NCBI GenBank assembly: GCA_015069095.1
Contig: SVJH01000015.1
Span: forward strand, 1 to 53,303
Source: Oscillospiraceae bacterium
GTDB taxonomy: Bacteria > Bacillota > Clostridia > UMGS1810
Direction: 5' to 3'
Length of the DNA: 53,303 nt
The notes below the pieces were generated by a model. That model did not search any database. It was given only the letters and a program-made list of their open reading frames with translations, and was not told where the DNA came from. Numbering within the stretch: position 1 is the first letter of the stretch; each line of letters begins with the position of its first letter. Shown here in pieces: positions 17,066 through 25,685 of the stretch. The position numbers and the translations under genes are program-made.

Positions 17066-19288
17066 TTAAACCAGACTTTCTGCCTGACGGATAAATCCGT
17101 CTTGTTCTTCTTTATTGATATTGTTCCAAAGCACATTCCATCCGCATACTCTAATTTGCAAATCCTGATATTTTTCAGGATGCTTTTGGGCATCTTTTAG
17201 CGTATCGGCATCAAATACATTTATGTGCATTGCATGACCGCCACGTTTTATAAATGTCATAAGAAGTCCGTACATCGCATTAAGTCCATCATCATCTTTT
17301 ACTGCTGACGGCAAAAGACCAAGGTCGAGAGCAGCATCACACGCAAATGCGGTAGCATCGATTTTTGTGGCTGATAAAATAGCGGCAGTTGCACCTTCGC
17401 GGTTTTGACCCATAGAAGATGAAATGTTTTTGGAAAGTTCCTCGCCAAGAAGTCTTCCGTTTGGAGATGATAGAGTTTTTTTGCCTTGTATATACGACAT
17501 TCTTGCAACATGAAAACCAACAGTCCATTTGCCACCGCGTTTTTTTGCATTTGGTCTGCCACAGATATATTTTGATAAAAAGCCAGTAATATCTGTTGCA
17601 AAAAAGTCGGGCAATTCTTTGTTGTTGCCATATTTATCACGGTCGGCAATTAGTTTTTGACGAATAAGTTCGTATCCTTCAAAGTTTGCATCAAGCATTT
17701 TTACAAGTTCTTCTAAAGTAAATTCTTTTTTGTCAAAAACATATTTTTTAATAATTGCCATTGAATCGGCGAAATCGGCAAGAAAGCCGAACTCACAAAC
17801 ACTGCTGTTAAAAGTTCCGCCACCGCAAAGTGCATCTTTTGCTTTTTCAAGACAGGATGGATATGTTGCCGAAAGCATTGACTGTGGGTTTATATAAGCA
17901 AGATAATCTTCAAATGTATTTACTATTTCAATGGTGGCATCTACAGATGCACACAATTGTTTTTTGTATTCTTCATAAAAATCCTCAAATGTAGCATATG
18001 TGCTTACCTTTGGACTTTTTTTAATGGCAAAATTACCTGTTACTCCGTCACAGCCCTCATGGAGCGCATGTTCAAGCGGTTTTAAAAGATTAAAATAATT
18101 CATTCCGCAACTCATACTGCTTTGTACAGAGTACTCATAGCATCCTTTTATATTGCAAAGACGTGCCTCGTCTTTAGTTGCACCCTCACGCATAAGTGCC
18201 TTTCTTATGGTGCTGTCGGAAACAAATACAATAGAGTTATTTCCACGTCTTATCATATCAAGTGCTTTTAGTAAAAAGTCTTTAGGAGTGCTCTCTGCTA
18301 CCTTTATCTGTATTTTAGGGTTGTAGATATTCATTTTGTCATAAACATCCAAAAACAAATATGAAAGTTCGTTTATTTCAGTCGTTTCATCTTCTTTGCA
18401 TCCGCCTAAAAATACAGGTTGATTCCAGTAGTTTCCAATAGATGTAAACTGCAAAAAGAAATATGCAAGATCTGTGCGGATTTCTTCTTCTGTAACACCA
18501 CCGCTTATATCATCTTTGTAAAACTTATAAAACAATCTGTCAAAGTTAGAAAGCGAGCGAACCTGCAATCCTTCAATATGCTCACTGAGCATAAAATAAA
18601 TATAATTAGTCAAAAGCGCTTCATAAAATGTTTTTGGTGGGTTATTCTTTATGTTTTTGAGTGCTGTAGCCATTTTTTTAGCGCCTTCTGTTTTTGAGGC
18701 AAGGTCATATAGTCTGCCTATGAAATTTATAATTGCTGTGTAAGTAATTTTAATTCCCTCAAAAAAGGTGTCTTCTTCAAACGTAAGTTTTTTTGAAAGG
18801 CGTATATTTTCACTTTCATTTAAAATGCCTGAAAAACCAAGTTCAAAAACTCTGTCCCAAAAAGGCACGCTATGGTCATAGTCGGGCCACATAGCAACAA
18901 TTCCGTCATTTTCAAAGCGACGTCTTTTTTCTTCAGTTTGGGGGATGATTTTGTCAAAAATTTCATTTTTCCATTCTTTTATAAGAGTAGAGTTGAGCGG
19001 ACGGTCAATCATATTTATCGCAGGAAAAATGTCGTGACTATCGCAAGAAATTTTTGTTTTTTCCAAAATAAATTCAAATGCCTTTGCTTTTCTTATAGGA
19101 TGGGGCAGATGTTTTATTTCTTTGTCGCGATAGATTATTTCTTCTTTGATTTTATCTGCGTCCATACCCGTTTCATCAGAAAATATATCGTCGTGTCTTA
19201 TAAATCTGTTATAAGGATCAAATTCTTTTGTCTGGTCATGATATTTGTTCATTATATAATCGTAGTCTTTGTTTTTGATGTATTCCAT
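17066..19288 (-). CDS. Glycyl radical enzyme of unknown substrate
   Basis: 740 aa, start supported by GAGGTGAT six bases upstream. The C-terminal glycyl loop reads IRVCGWNVLW with Gly716 as radical site, then EEQDGFIRQAE. The active-site loop reads KGCYEYSVQSS: Cys383 and Glu385 give the CxE pattern of the eliminase/dehydratase class (glycerol, propanediol, choline lyase) rather than the Cys-Cys of pyruvate formate-lyase. It is shorter than most members. No microcompartment genes are nearby. First gene of an operon with an SMP-30 lactonase and the activase, divergent from an AraC regulator, so the substrate is probably a sugar-derived polyol or acid. Oxygen-sensitive, cytoplasmic. Confidence 0.9.
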   Translation of the reverse strand: MEYIKNKDYDYIMNKYHDQTKEFDPYNRFIRHDDIFSDETGMDADKIKEEIIYRDKEIKHLPHPIRKAKAFEFILEKTKISCDSHDIFPAINMIDRPLNSTLIKEWKNEIFDKIIPQTEEKRRRFENDGIVAMWPDYDHSVPFWDRVFELGFSGILNESENIRLSKKLTFEEDTFFEGIKITYTAIINFIGRLYDLASKTEGAKKMATALKNIKNNPPKTFYEALLTNYIYFMLSEHIEGLQVRSLSNFDRLFYKFYKDDISGGVTEEEIRTDLAYFFLQFTSIGNYWNQPVFLGGCKEDETTEINELSYLFLDVYDKMNIYNPKIQIKVAESTPKDFLLKALDMIRRGNNSIVFVSDSTIRKALMREGATKDEARLCNIKGCYEYSVQSSMSCGMNYFNLLKPLEHALHEGCDGVTGNFAIKKSPKVSTYATFEDFYEEYKKQLCASVDATIEIVNTFEDYLAYINPQSMLSATYPSCLEKAKDALCGGGTFNSSVCEFGFLADFADSMAIIKKYVFDKKEFTLEELVKMLDANFEGYELIRQKLIADRDKYGNNKELPDFFATDITGFLSKYICGRPNAKKRGGKWTVGFHVARMSYIQGKKTLSSPNGRLLGEELSKNISSSMGQNREGATAAILSATKIDATAFACDAALDLGLLPSAVKDDDGLNAMYGLLMTFIKRGGHAMHINVFDADTLKDAQKHPEKYQDLQIRVCGWNVLWNNINKEEQDGFIRQAESLV

Positions 19289-19316
19289 AAAATCACCTCA
19301 ATATTAGTTTATGCAT

Positions 19317-19345
19317 TTTATATCATAAATCGGGAATTTTGTAAA
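19317..19345 (-). promoter_or_regulatory. Promoter of glycyl-radical operon
   Basis: Minus strand TTTACA (19345-19340), 17-bp spacer, TATAAA (19322-19317). It lies back to back with the AraC promoter, 17 bp apart, leaving room for shared AraC-type control. Confidence 0.7.
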
Positions 19346-19362
19346 TGTATAATTCAAAACAC

Positions 19363-19391
19363 TTGACTATTTCAAAACAAAATCATATAAT
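19363..19391 (+). promoter_or_regulatory. Promoter of AraC regulator
   Basis: TTGACT (19363-19368), exact 17-bp spacer, TATAAT (19386-19391). Transcription would begin about 19398, right at the GAGGTGA ribosome site, so the leader is almost absent. Confidence 0.8.
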
Positions 19392-19409
19392 GTAATCGAG
19401 GTGATTTTT

Positions 19410-20189
19410 GTGGATGAATTTATGAATTATGATTTTAATATAAATAAGATTGTTCTTGCTTGTTTTGTAGCTGCAGGCACGGGAAACGCAATCCATAAAA
19501 ACCGACCAAGCCACGGACTTGCAATAAATAAATCAGGGAAAAAAACGTATATTTTTTCTGACGAAAAAAAACTTACTGTAAAAGAAAATGATATTATCTA
19601 TCTTCCAAAGCACTCAACTTACACAGTTAAATCAGAAGTGCTTGGCGATTGCTATGCAATAAATTTTGATATTGACGAGGATGCCATATTTGAACCATTT
19701 GTTATAAATATAAAAAAACACAATGAAATCACAGATTATTTTCGCATAGCCAATAAAGTGTGGGCATATAAAAAGAACGGTTATATTATAAAATGCAAAG
19801 CCGAACTTTATAATATTATTTATGCTATGCAAAAGGAATATTTTTCGGAATACTTTCCTAAAGAAAAACTGGACATCATAAAACCTGCGCTTGAATATAT
19901 ACATGAAAGATATACAAAAGAACTTATAAGTATTGAAACACTTTCAAATATGTGCGATATAACTCCTGAATATTTCAGAAGAATATTTAAAAGTTTTTAC
20001 GGAATTTCTCCGGTTAAGTACATAAATAATCTTAAAATTACAAGAGCAAAGGAACTACTTAAATCAAAAATGTATTCTGTAACCGAAGCCTTGCAATTAT
20101 CAGGATTTGCTGAAATGTCTCACTTTAGCAGAGAGTTTAAAAAATCAACGGGCATATCACCATCAGAATATAAAAAAAGTGCACAGTAA
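19410..20189 (+). CDS. AraC-family regulator, divergent to glycyl-radical operon
   Basis: 259 aa from GTG 19410, chosen because GAGGTGA ends 6-7 bases before it. Cupin-like sensor domain (residues ~15-110; IIYLPKHSTYTV) and C-terminal double HTH (~160-258; IETLSNMCDITPEYFRRIFKSF and ALQLSGFAEMSHFSREFKKS, ending GISPSEYKK). The shared 110-bp intergenic region suggests it controls the glycyl radical enzyme operon and itself. Followed by a terminator. Confidence 0.88.
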   Translation: MDEFMNYDFNINKIVLACFVAAGTGNAIHKNRPSHGLAINKSGKKTYIFSDEKKLTVKENDIIYLPKHSTYTVKSEVLGDCYAINFDIDEDAIFEPFVINIKKHNEITDYFRIANKVWAYKKNGYIIKCKAELYNIIYAMQKEYFSEYFPKEKLDIIKPALEYIHERYTKELISIETLSNMCDITPEYFRRIFKSFYGISPVKYINNLKITRAKELLKSKMYSVTEALQLSGFAEMSHFSREFKKSTGISPSEYKKSAQ

Positions 20190-20216
20190 GTGCGTTGGTC
20201 TTAAGGATAAAATAAA

Positions 20217-20250
20217 ACCGAGTGAAAGTAAATCACTCGGTAATTTTATT
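20217..20250 (+). terminator. Terminator after AraC gene
   Basis: ACCGAGTGA / TCACTCGGT stem (20217-20241) followed by AATTTTATT. Confidence 0.75.
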
Positions 20251-20263
20251 GTTTGAATATTGT

Positions 20264-20421
20264 AGGGACGGCGCGAAACGACGTCCCGTAAAGCCTCCCT
20301 TGCCTAAAGGGAGGGGGACCACTTTAGTGGTGGAGGGATTGTAAATGTTAAAATTGCTACAGAAACAATCCCTCAGTCTTTCCTTACGGAAATCCAGCTC
20401 CCTTTAGGCAAGGGAGCCTTT
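20264..20421. repeat. Palindromic intergenic repeat (MITE/REP-like)
   Basis: Two long near-perfect inverted arms, 20290-20312 (AGCCTCCCTTGCCTAAAGGG) and 20398-20421, enclose shorter inner inverted repeats (GGAGGGATTGT near 20332 and ACAATCCCTC near 20365). A hairpin GGGACG...CGTCCC (20264-20286) precedes it. GC content is much higher than nearby DNA. No gene inside. The form fits a non-coding dispersed element; copy number cannot be judged here. It lies between convergent genes and may help end transcription of either. Confidence 0.75.
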
Positions 20422-20475
20422 TTAAAAAATCCCTAAGTCGCATGCTCTTAAACTGTGCACTTTACTTTTTTGAAT

Positions 20476-21657
20476 TTATTCGTTTATAAATTTCATAAGC
20501 ATGTCTGCGCTTTTTTCAACGTATTCGTCGAAAAGTCCGTTATCTCTAAGATAGAAAAGAACTGTGTAACGGTCGCGAAGGATAAGCGCTTTTTTAAGAC
20601 CTTTCACAATTGTTTCTCTGTCTTTTACAACGTATGGCATTTTCATATCTTTACAGAATTTTTCAACTGCATCAAAATACGGAATGTATTTTTCAACAAG
20701 TTTTTTCATTTTTTCGTCGTTGAATTCTTTATATAAAAGTTTGTAAATCATACCGATTAAAAGTGTTGCTTCGCAAACTTCAAGGCCGTGAAGATTTGGA
20801 ACTTTTCCTTCTTCAACGTCAAATAATTCCCATGAATGAGCAACAATGTGTTCACTTCCTGATGCAGGACGTGAGTTTCCTGTATACGCCATTCCAAGAC
20901 CTGTAACTAAAAAGCCTTCCATAACGTTTTTAATACACTCTGGGTCGCGTCCTTTAAGGTTATATCCGTTTTTGAGGCATTTATCTGTTGCGTCTATAAC
21001 ATCGTTTGCAATTTTTTCACAGTAATATTCGCCTGTGTAATCTCTTGCCATTTCCCAGTCAATCATACCTGTGTATTTACCAAACATATCGCCAATACCT
21101 GCAAGCATCATATCCCAAGGTGCATCTTTTAAAATGTCAAGGTCAGCAATTAAATATTTTGGTGTTGTACCCTGAACAGTAGATTTTGTTCCATCGTGTA
21201 AAAACGGTGTTCCGGCGCTAACATATCCGTCCATTGAAGGAGCAGTTGCAACAACACCATAAGGAATGTTCATTCTATAACTTACAAGACGTACAGAATC
21301 GTTAACTGTTCCTGAACCTACTGCAAGCATAAAGTCAGGAAGAGGAGAGTACCCCATAAGATTTCCTTTTGCGTTAGGGTCTTCAATGTTTAAAAGTATT
21401 CTTCCTATTGTGTATTCGTTTGGAAGCACCAAATCGTCATCAATAACAAATACTCTTGAAAGTTTTCCTGCATTTTTAAGGATTTCTTCAACTTTTTCGC
21501 CTGCTGCTTTGTATGTGTTTTTGTCGGCAACTACGTAAATTTTGTTGTAATCTTTTAAAATTTCAGGAATTTTGTTTAATGCGCCGCTTGAAATTTCATA
21601 TCCTTCAAGTGGTGCGCGATGGCTTTTCATATCGCAGTTACATGTAAATTCAATCAT
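20476..21657 (-). CDS. araM: AraM-type sn-glycerol-1-phosphate dehydrogenase
   Basis: 393 aa from ATG 21657, preceded by AAAGGAGAATTAAAA. It is an iron/metal-dependent dehydrogenase of the AraM/G1PDH type: AVGSGTVNDSVRLVSYRMNIPYG is the nucleotide-binding and Asp region, VATAPSMDGYVS follows as in the family, and SGSEHIVAHSWEL supplies metal-binding His. AraM enzymes interconvert dihydroxyacetone phosphate and glycerol-1-phosphate with NAD(P)H. They often sit in arabinose/arabinan loci, as may be the case here. Last gene of the run after the CE12 esterase (15 bases). Confidence 0.85.
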   Translation of the reverse strand: MIEFTCNCDMKSHRAPLEGYEISSGALNKIPEILKDYNKIYVVADKNTYKAAGEKVEEILKNAGKLSRVFVIDDDLVLPNEYTIGRILLNIEDPNAKGNLMGYSPLPDFMLAVGSGTVNDSVRLVSYRMNIPYGVVATAPSMDGYVSAGTPFLHDGTKSTVQGTTPKYLIADLDILKDAPWDMMLAGIGDMFGKYTGMIDWEMARDYTGEYYCEKIANDVIDATDKCLKNGYNLKGRDPECIKNVMEGFLVTGLGMAYTGNSRPASGSEHIVAHSWELFDVEEGKVPNLHGLEVCEATLLIGMIYKLLYKEFNDEKMKKLVEKYIPYFDAVEKFCKDMKMPYVVKDRETIVKGLKKALILRDRYTVLFYLRDNGLFDEYVEKSADMLMKFINE

Positions 21658-21671
21658 TTTTAATTCTCCTT

Positions 21672-24600
21672 TTATTTTGTTAAATAATTGCAAAGCGGAT
21701 GGTTTAATCTTTTGAGTTCGCTTACGAAATTATCGCAAACCCAGGTTGCACCAAGTACGCTTAAATGTCTGTTGTCAGATAAATAATGCTCGCGGTATTC
21801 GCTTTTTTTGCCGTCGATATCATTTTTTGTAAGTTCGTGTATATCAATAACAGGAACATCAAAAAGTGTACCAATAAGACGTGTTGTGTCCATAAATGCA
21901 TCCATTTTTGTTAAAACACTTCCGTCTTCGTTAAAGTCAAAACGTGCAACAGATGTTGCAACAAGCACATATGCACCTTTAGAACGTGCAGCTTCTACAA
22001 AAGTTTTAAAGTTATTAAAAAAGCTTTTGCCGTATCCAGGTTCTGTAAGTTTTCTGTAGTCATCGTTATGACCAAACTGGAAGATTATAAAATCGCCCGG
22101 TTTAAGTTTATCAATAACGCTTTTTAAAGTTCCGCCAGAAATTGCAGTAGCAGTTGATGCACCGCCTTTTGCATATGTATTGTCGAGCGCTAAATTTTCG
22201 TTGAAATATCCTGCAATATCAAGCATTTGTGTCCATCCACGCTGTGAACTTGTGTTAACATCACAAGTAGCCATAAGCGAATCGCCTACTGTGTAGAAAG
22301 TTGCTTTTTTATCTTTTTGGCTGTTTGAAACGCTTGTAACAAGTGGCGAATTATTTGTTTTGTCAAATGCAAAAACTTTTACTTCTGTTTTTGAAACGTC
22401 AGTTGGAAGTGTCATTTTTACATCGTAAACACCATCATAAAATATTTCAATCGGTTTTGCGTCTTTAAGTGAGCCGTCATCGTAAATTGCAACAATTACA
22501 TTTACTTTTTTGCCTGTGTTGTTTGTAATAAATACTCTGTCAACGCTTCCTTCGTTTACTAAATTGAATGCATCAACATTATCTTTTGTTTTGTAAATAA
22601 CGCTTTGACATTCTACATTTACAGGATTGTAGTTATATGCTGTAAGCGGAAGCGGTGTTACTGTTAAATCGTCAATATATATAGTTGATAGATGATTTAT
22701 TAAAAGAGCATCTTTTTTGATATCACTAACTTTGTGTCTGAATTTAACTTTTACCCATTTATCATTTGGAATATCAAATTCATAAATAGTTTCATAACCG
22801 ACATTTATTTTTGTGATTTCTTTTGATTTAACATAGAACGAAACAAGGAATTCTTTTTCTATATCATCTTCTGTAAGTTCTTCACTTTTAAGTGTGTTTA
22901 AAAGACTTATATTTGCGCTTTCTTCAATTTTCAAACTTTTTGTTCCGAGATAAGTGTTGTTTTCATCAGTAGAAACAGTATATCCATCAAATGATTTATC
23001 GTCTTCAAAATTGAAAAAGCATCCGTAGGTGGCGTCTGATTTTGTTTTCTCTGTAATATTTCCAACTAAAAGATTTTCTTTTTCGCCATAAGTGGTTTTT
23101 GAACCGTCGCCACTGTCGATGTATGTATCTTCACTTACATAAGTTTTTTTGCCATCGTGCGAAATGTATGCTTTTTTATCGTCGCTTTCTTTAACTTCGT
23201 TTACGCTGATGTTATCAATATAAAACGATTTGTTATCGCCTGATAAAGTTAAAACAGCAATTCTTTCGTTAATATTTGTCTGGTCAATTGTGTAGTTGAA
23301 TGTACACTCTGTCCAGGTATTTTTCTTAATATCGAATGTATTTGTACCATTGTAGTATTTGTATGTATAACTTGAAGCAGGACCTTTTGTTAAGCCGTCT
23401 CCGTTATATGTGCTCATAATACCTGCTGTAATGTCATCATCGGTAAGTGAATAAACATAAAAAGTAATTTTAAATGTTTTTCCAAGGTCTGTCTGGTCAA
23501 GTTCTGTTGTTTTAAATGTGTTAAAGAATTTAAGTCTTCCATTAGATAAAGTCTTTGTATATTTTAAACTTTTTCCGCCGCTTGTCATTGAATAGTCAGA
23601 TGATAAAACTGCACTTCTTCCGCTTTCCGGATCTCCGCCAAAATAGCAGTCATAACTGGTTGAAACACTCACGTTAGAATCTGTTGCGCTTGTTTTTAAA
23701 ACGAATGCGCTTTCATCATCAAAGTTTTTGTTTAAACCTGAAAGGCCGCCGTTTGAGTCCATCGTTTCTTTTGAGAAAACCTTAAACTCATCAAGACGTG
23801 TTACGCACATATCGTCAATATAAATTGTTCCGCAAGTGTGGGTAAGTGTTAAGTTTGCAATTCTCTGGTCTATGTTTGTCTGGTCAATTTTATAAATGTA
23901 AGAACATTTTGTCCATTTATTTGCCTCTACATTAAATGTCATTGAATTTGAATTGTTGTATCCATCATAAAAATTTGTGGCGTAACTTGACGAAGGATTG
24001 CCTTCTTCACCTGTACCTTTATTGGCACTCATCATACCAACTACAACACTTCCGCCCGATTCAGAATATACATAAAATGAAATTTCGTAAAATTTGTTTA
24101 AATCGTCTGCATTAAGTTCTGTATTTTTAAATGTATTGTAAAATTTTAATCTTCTTGTGCTTGTAGATGTGTATTTTAAACTTTTTCCGCTATTGCCTCT
24201 TGCAAAATCTGTTGAAATCTGGGCAAGACCTGTACCGCTTCCACCATAGTAATAATCGTATGTATCATCTACGCTGACATTTTTTGAAGGTGCTTTGGAA
24301 GTTCCAAGACATTTAAATGTGTCGTCTGTTTCATTGTCAAAATTTTTATTAAGTCCCAATGTTTCAACAGGAACTATTGCAAGGCCAAAATTATCTTTTT
24401 CATGGTTTATTTTTTCAAGATGAGCAAAAGATGAAACATCAACTGTATTTACATTTGTTCCTTTTGGTATGTCAATGTATCCTAAAAGATTTCCTGCAAC
24501 AGAGCCGTTTGCAATGTCGGCGCTATTTGAATATGTAAGTGCGTTTTCACTCCATGTATCTGTTACGCCGTAAACTGCCGCTTTTTGCTCGCTATCTGAT

Positions 24601-24767
24601 TCTGATGTAAACGAAAGTTTTACATCATCGGCGTTTGTAACATCTTTTAAACTGAATTTTAAAAATGTACTTTTAAGGCCTTTGTTTGTTTCAGCAAATA
24701 CACTAATAGGAAATGCAAGTTGAAAAACTAAAACAATAGCCATCAAAATGACAAATATATTTTTCAT
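21672..24767 (-). CDS. Secreted modular CE12-like (rhamnogalacturonan) acetylesterase
   Basis: 1031 aa from ATG 24767 (AAAGGAG just upstream). Signal peptide residues 1-25. Residues ~30-105 look like the C-terminal half of a DNRLRE/CBM96 domain (FLKFSLKDV...DTWSENALTYSNS). Two similar jelly-roll modules follow (~150-300 and ~340-500; FDNETDDTFK and FDDESAFVLK starts). Residues ~530-565 look like the N-terminal half of a CBM96 (DTYIDSGDGSKTTYG). A third jelly roll, then a catalytic SGNH domain: GDS with Ser830, QFGHND (His900-Asp902), DNRH with Asp998 and His1001. CE12 enzymes deacetylate pectin-type rhamnogalacturonan outside the cell. Confidence 0.85.
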   Translation of the reverse strand: MKNIFVILMAIVLVFQLAFPISVFAETNKGLKSTFLKFSLKDVTNADDVKLSFTSESDSEQKAAVYGVTDTWSENALTYSNSADIANGSVAGNLLGYIDIPKGTNVNTVDVSSFAHLEKINHEKDNFGLAIVPVETLGLNKNFDNETDDTFKCLGTSKAPSKNVSVDDTYDYYYGGSGTGLAQISTDFARGNSGKSLKYTSTSTRRLKFYNTFKNTELNADDLNKFYEISFYVYSESGGSVVVGMMSANKGTGEEGNPSSSYATNFYDGYNNSNSMTFNVEANKWTKCSYIYKIDQTNIDQRIANLTLTHTCGTIYIDDMCVTRLDEFKVFSKETMDSNGGLSGLNKNFDDESAFVLKTSATDSNVSVSTSYDCYFGGDPESGRSAVLSSDYSMTSGGKSLKYTKTLSNGRLKFFNTFKTTELDQTDLGKTFKITFYVYSLTDDDITAGIMSTYNGDGLTKGPASSYTYKYYNGTNTFDIKKNTWTECTFNYTIDQTNINERIAVLTLSGDNKSFYIDNISVNEVKESDDKKAYISHDGKKTYVSEDTYIDSGDGSKTTYGEKENLLVGNITEKTKSDATYGCFFNFEDDKSFDGYTVSTDENNTYLGTKSLKIEESANISLLNTLKSEELTEDDIEKEFLVSFYVKSKEITKINVGYETIYEFDIPNDKWVKVKFRHKVSDIKKDALLINHLSTIYIDDLTVTPLPLTAYNYNPVNVECQSVIYKTKDNVDAFNLVNEGSVDRVFITNNTGKKVNVIVAIYDDGSLKDAKPIEIFYDGVYDVKMTLPTDVSKTEVKVFAFDKTNNSPLVTSVSNSQKDKKATFYTVGDSLMATCDVNTSSQRGWTQMLDIAGYFNENLALDNTYAKGGASTATAISGGTLKSVIDKLKPGDFIIFQFGHNDDYRKLTEPGYGKSFFNNFKTFVEAARSKGAYVLVATSVARFDFNEDGSVLTKMDAFMDTTRLIGTLFDVPVIDIHELTKNDIDGKKSEYREHYLSDNRHLSVLGATWVCDNFVSELKRLNHPLCNYLTK

Positions 24768-24817
24768 TATATTCTCCTTTGAAAGTGTAAAGGACAGCAA
24801 TTTTGCTGTCCTGTTTT

Positions 24818-25666
24818 TTAGATTTGATTTAATATTTCTCTTAAATGCTTGACAGCAAGTTTGAATTTATCCTGCGTATTTGTTGAAATTGCTTCTTTGT
24901 CTTTTCCTTCTTCAAGCGATGCAAGACCTACAAAGTTTGCAAGATGAGGTTCAAGTGATAAGAAACCTTCGTAACCTGACGCTTTAAGGTCAGTTAAAAT
25001 TTCTTTTACTTTTCCTTCACCCATGCCTGCAGGAACAACACTTCCGTCGCTTAGGGCATCTTTAATGTGCATATATTCAATGTGAGGTTTAAGCATATTA
25101 TAAGCTTCAGGGAAAGTTTCCTGACCGCACTGAATAAAGTTTGCAGGGTCAAAAACCGCTTTTAAATCTTCGCTTCCGATACTTTCTAAAACGTCAAGAC
25201 ATCTTTTAGCGTTGTCGCCGTAAATGCCTTTTTCATTTTCGTGAAGAAGAATAAGTCCTGAGCCTTTTGCAGTATCAACAAACATCTGCATTCTTTTTAA
25301 AACTTCATCTCTGTATTTTTTAGGGTCTTCTTCTTTTGGCATAAAGAAACTGAAAAGACGGATGTATTTTGTATCCATGATTTTTGCAATTTCAATTATG
25401 TTTTTAAATTCATTTATGTGGTCATCCATAGGGTCTGTGATTTTAATTTTACCTATTGGAGAACCGATTGAAGAAACCTTCATATTAGCAGCATCAAATT
25501 TCTTTTTAATTTCTTTCATCTGCTCCGGTGTATATTTAGAAACGTTTATTCCGTCAATACCCCTTACTTCAATATGACCGATTTCAAGTTCATTCATAAC
25601 TTTAAGTTGAATATCAAGTTGCGGATCAATTTCATCTGCAAAACCAGATAGAATAAATTTAGCCAT
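24818..25666 (-). CDS. Sugar phosphate isomerase/epimerase-like TIM barrel
   Basis: 282 aa, xylose-isomerase-like TIM barrel (AP endonuclease 2 superfamily). Conserved strand-end acids: IEVRGIDG, LLHENEKGIYG, AVFDPANF, YMHIKDAL, FLSLEPHL, giving the Glu/Asp/His set that binds a divalent metal. Family members isomerise or epimerise ketoses or keto-sugars. It follows glyQS by only 19 bases and precedes the secreted esterase. Specific substrate unknown; context suggests a pectin-derived sugar. Confidence 0.82.
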   Translation of the reverse strand: MAKFILSGFADEIDPQLDIQLKVMNELEIGHIEVRGIDGINVSKYTPEQMKEIKKKFDAANMKVSSIGSPIGKIKITDPMDDHINEFKNIIEIAKIMDTKYIRLFSFFMPKEEDPKKYRDEVLKRMQMFVDTAKGSGLILLHENEKGIYGDNAKRCLDVLESIGSEDLKAVFDPANFIQCGQETFPEAYNMLKPHIEYMHIKDALSDGSVVPAGMGEGKVKEILTDLKASGYEGFLSLEPHLANFVGLASLEEGKDKEAISTNTQDKFKLAVKHLREILNQI

Positions 25667-25685
25667 TTTAGTTTCTCCTTAATAA

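Noticed and set aside
17066-19288. Pyruvate formate-lyase
   Set aside because: The active site reads GCYE, not Cys-Cys, and the activase has two extra iron-sulfur clusters, so it is another glycyl radical class.
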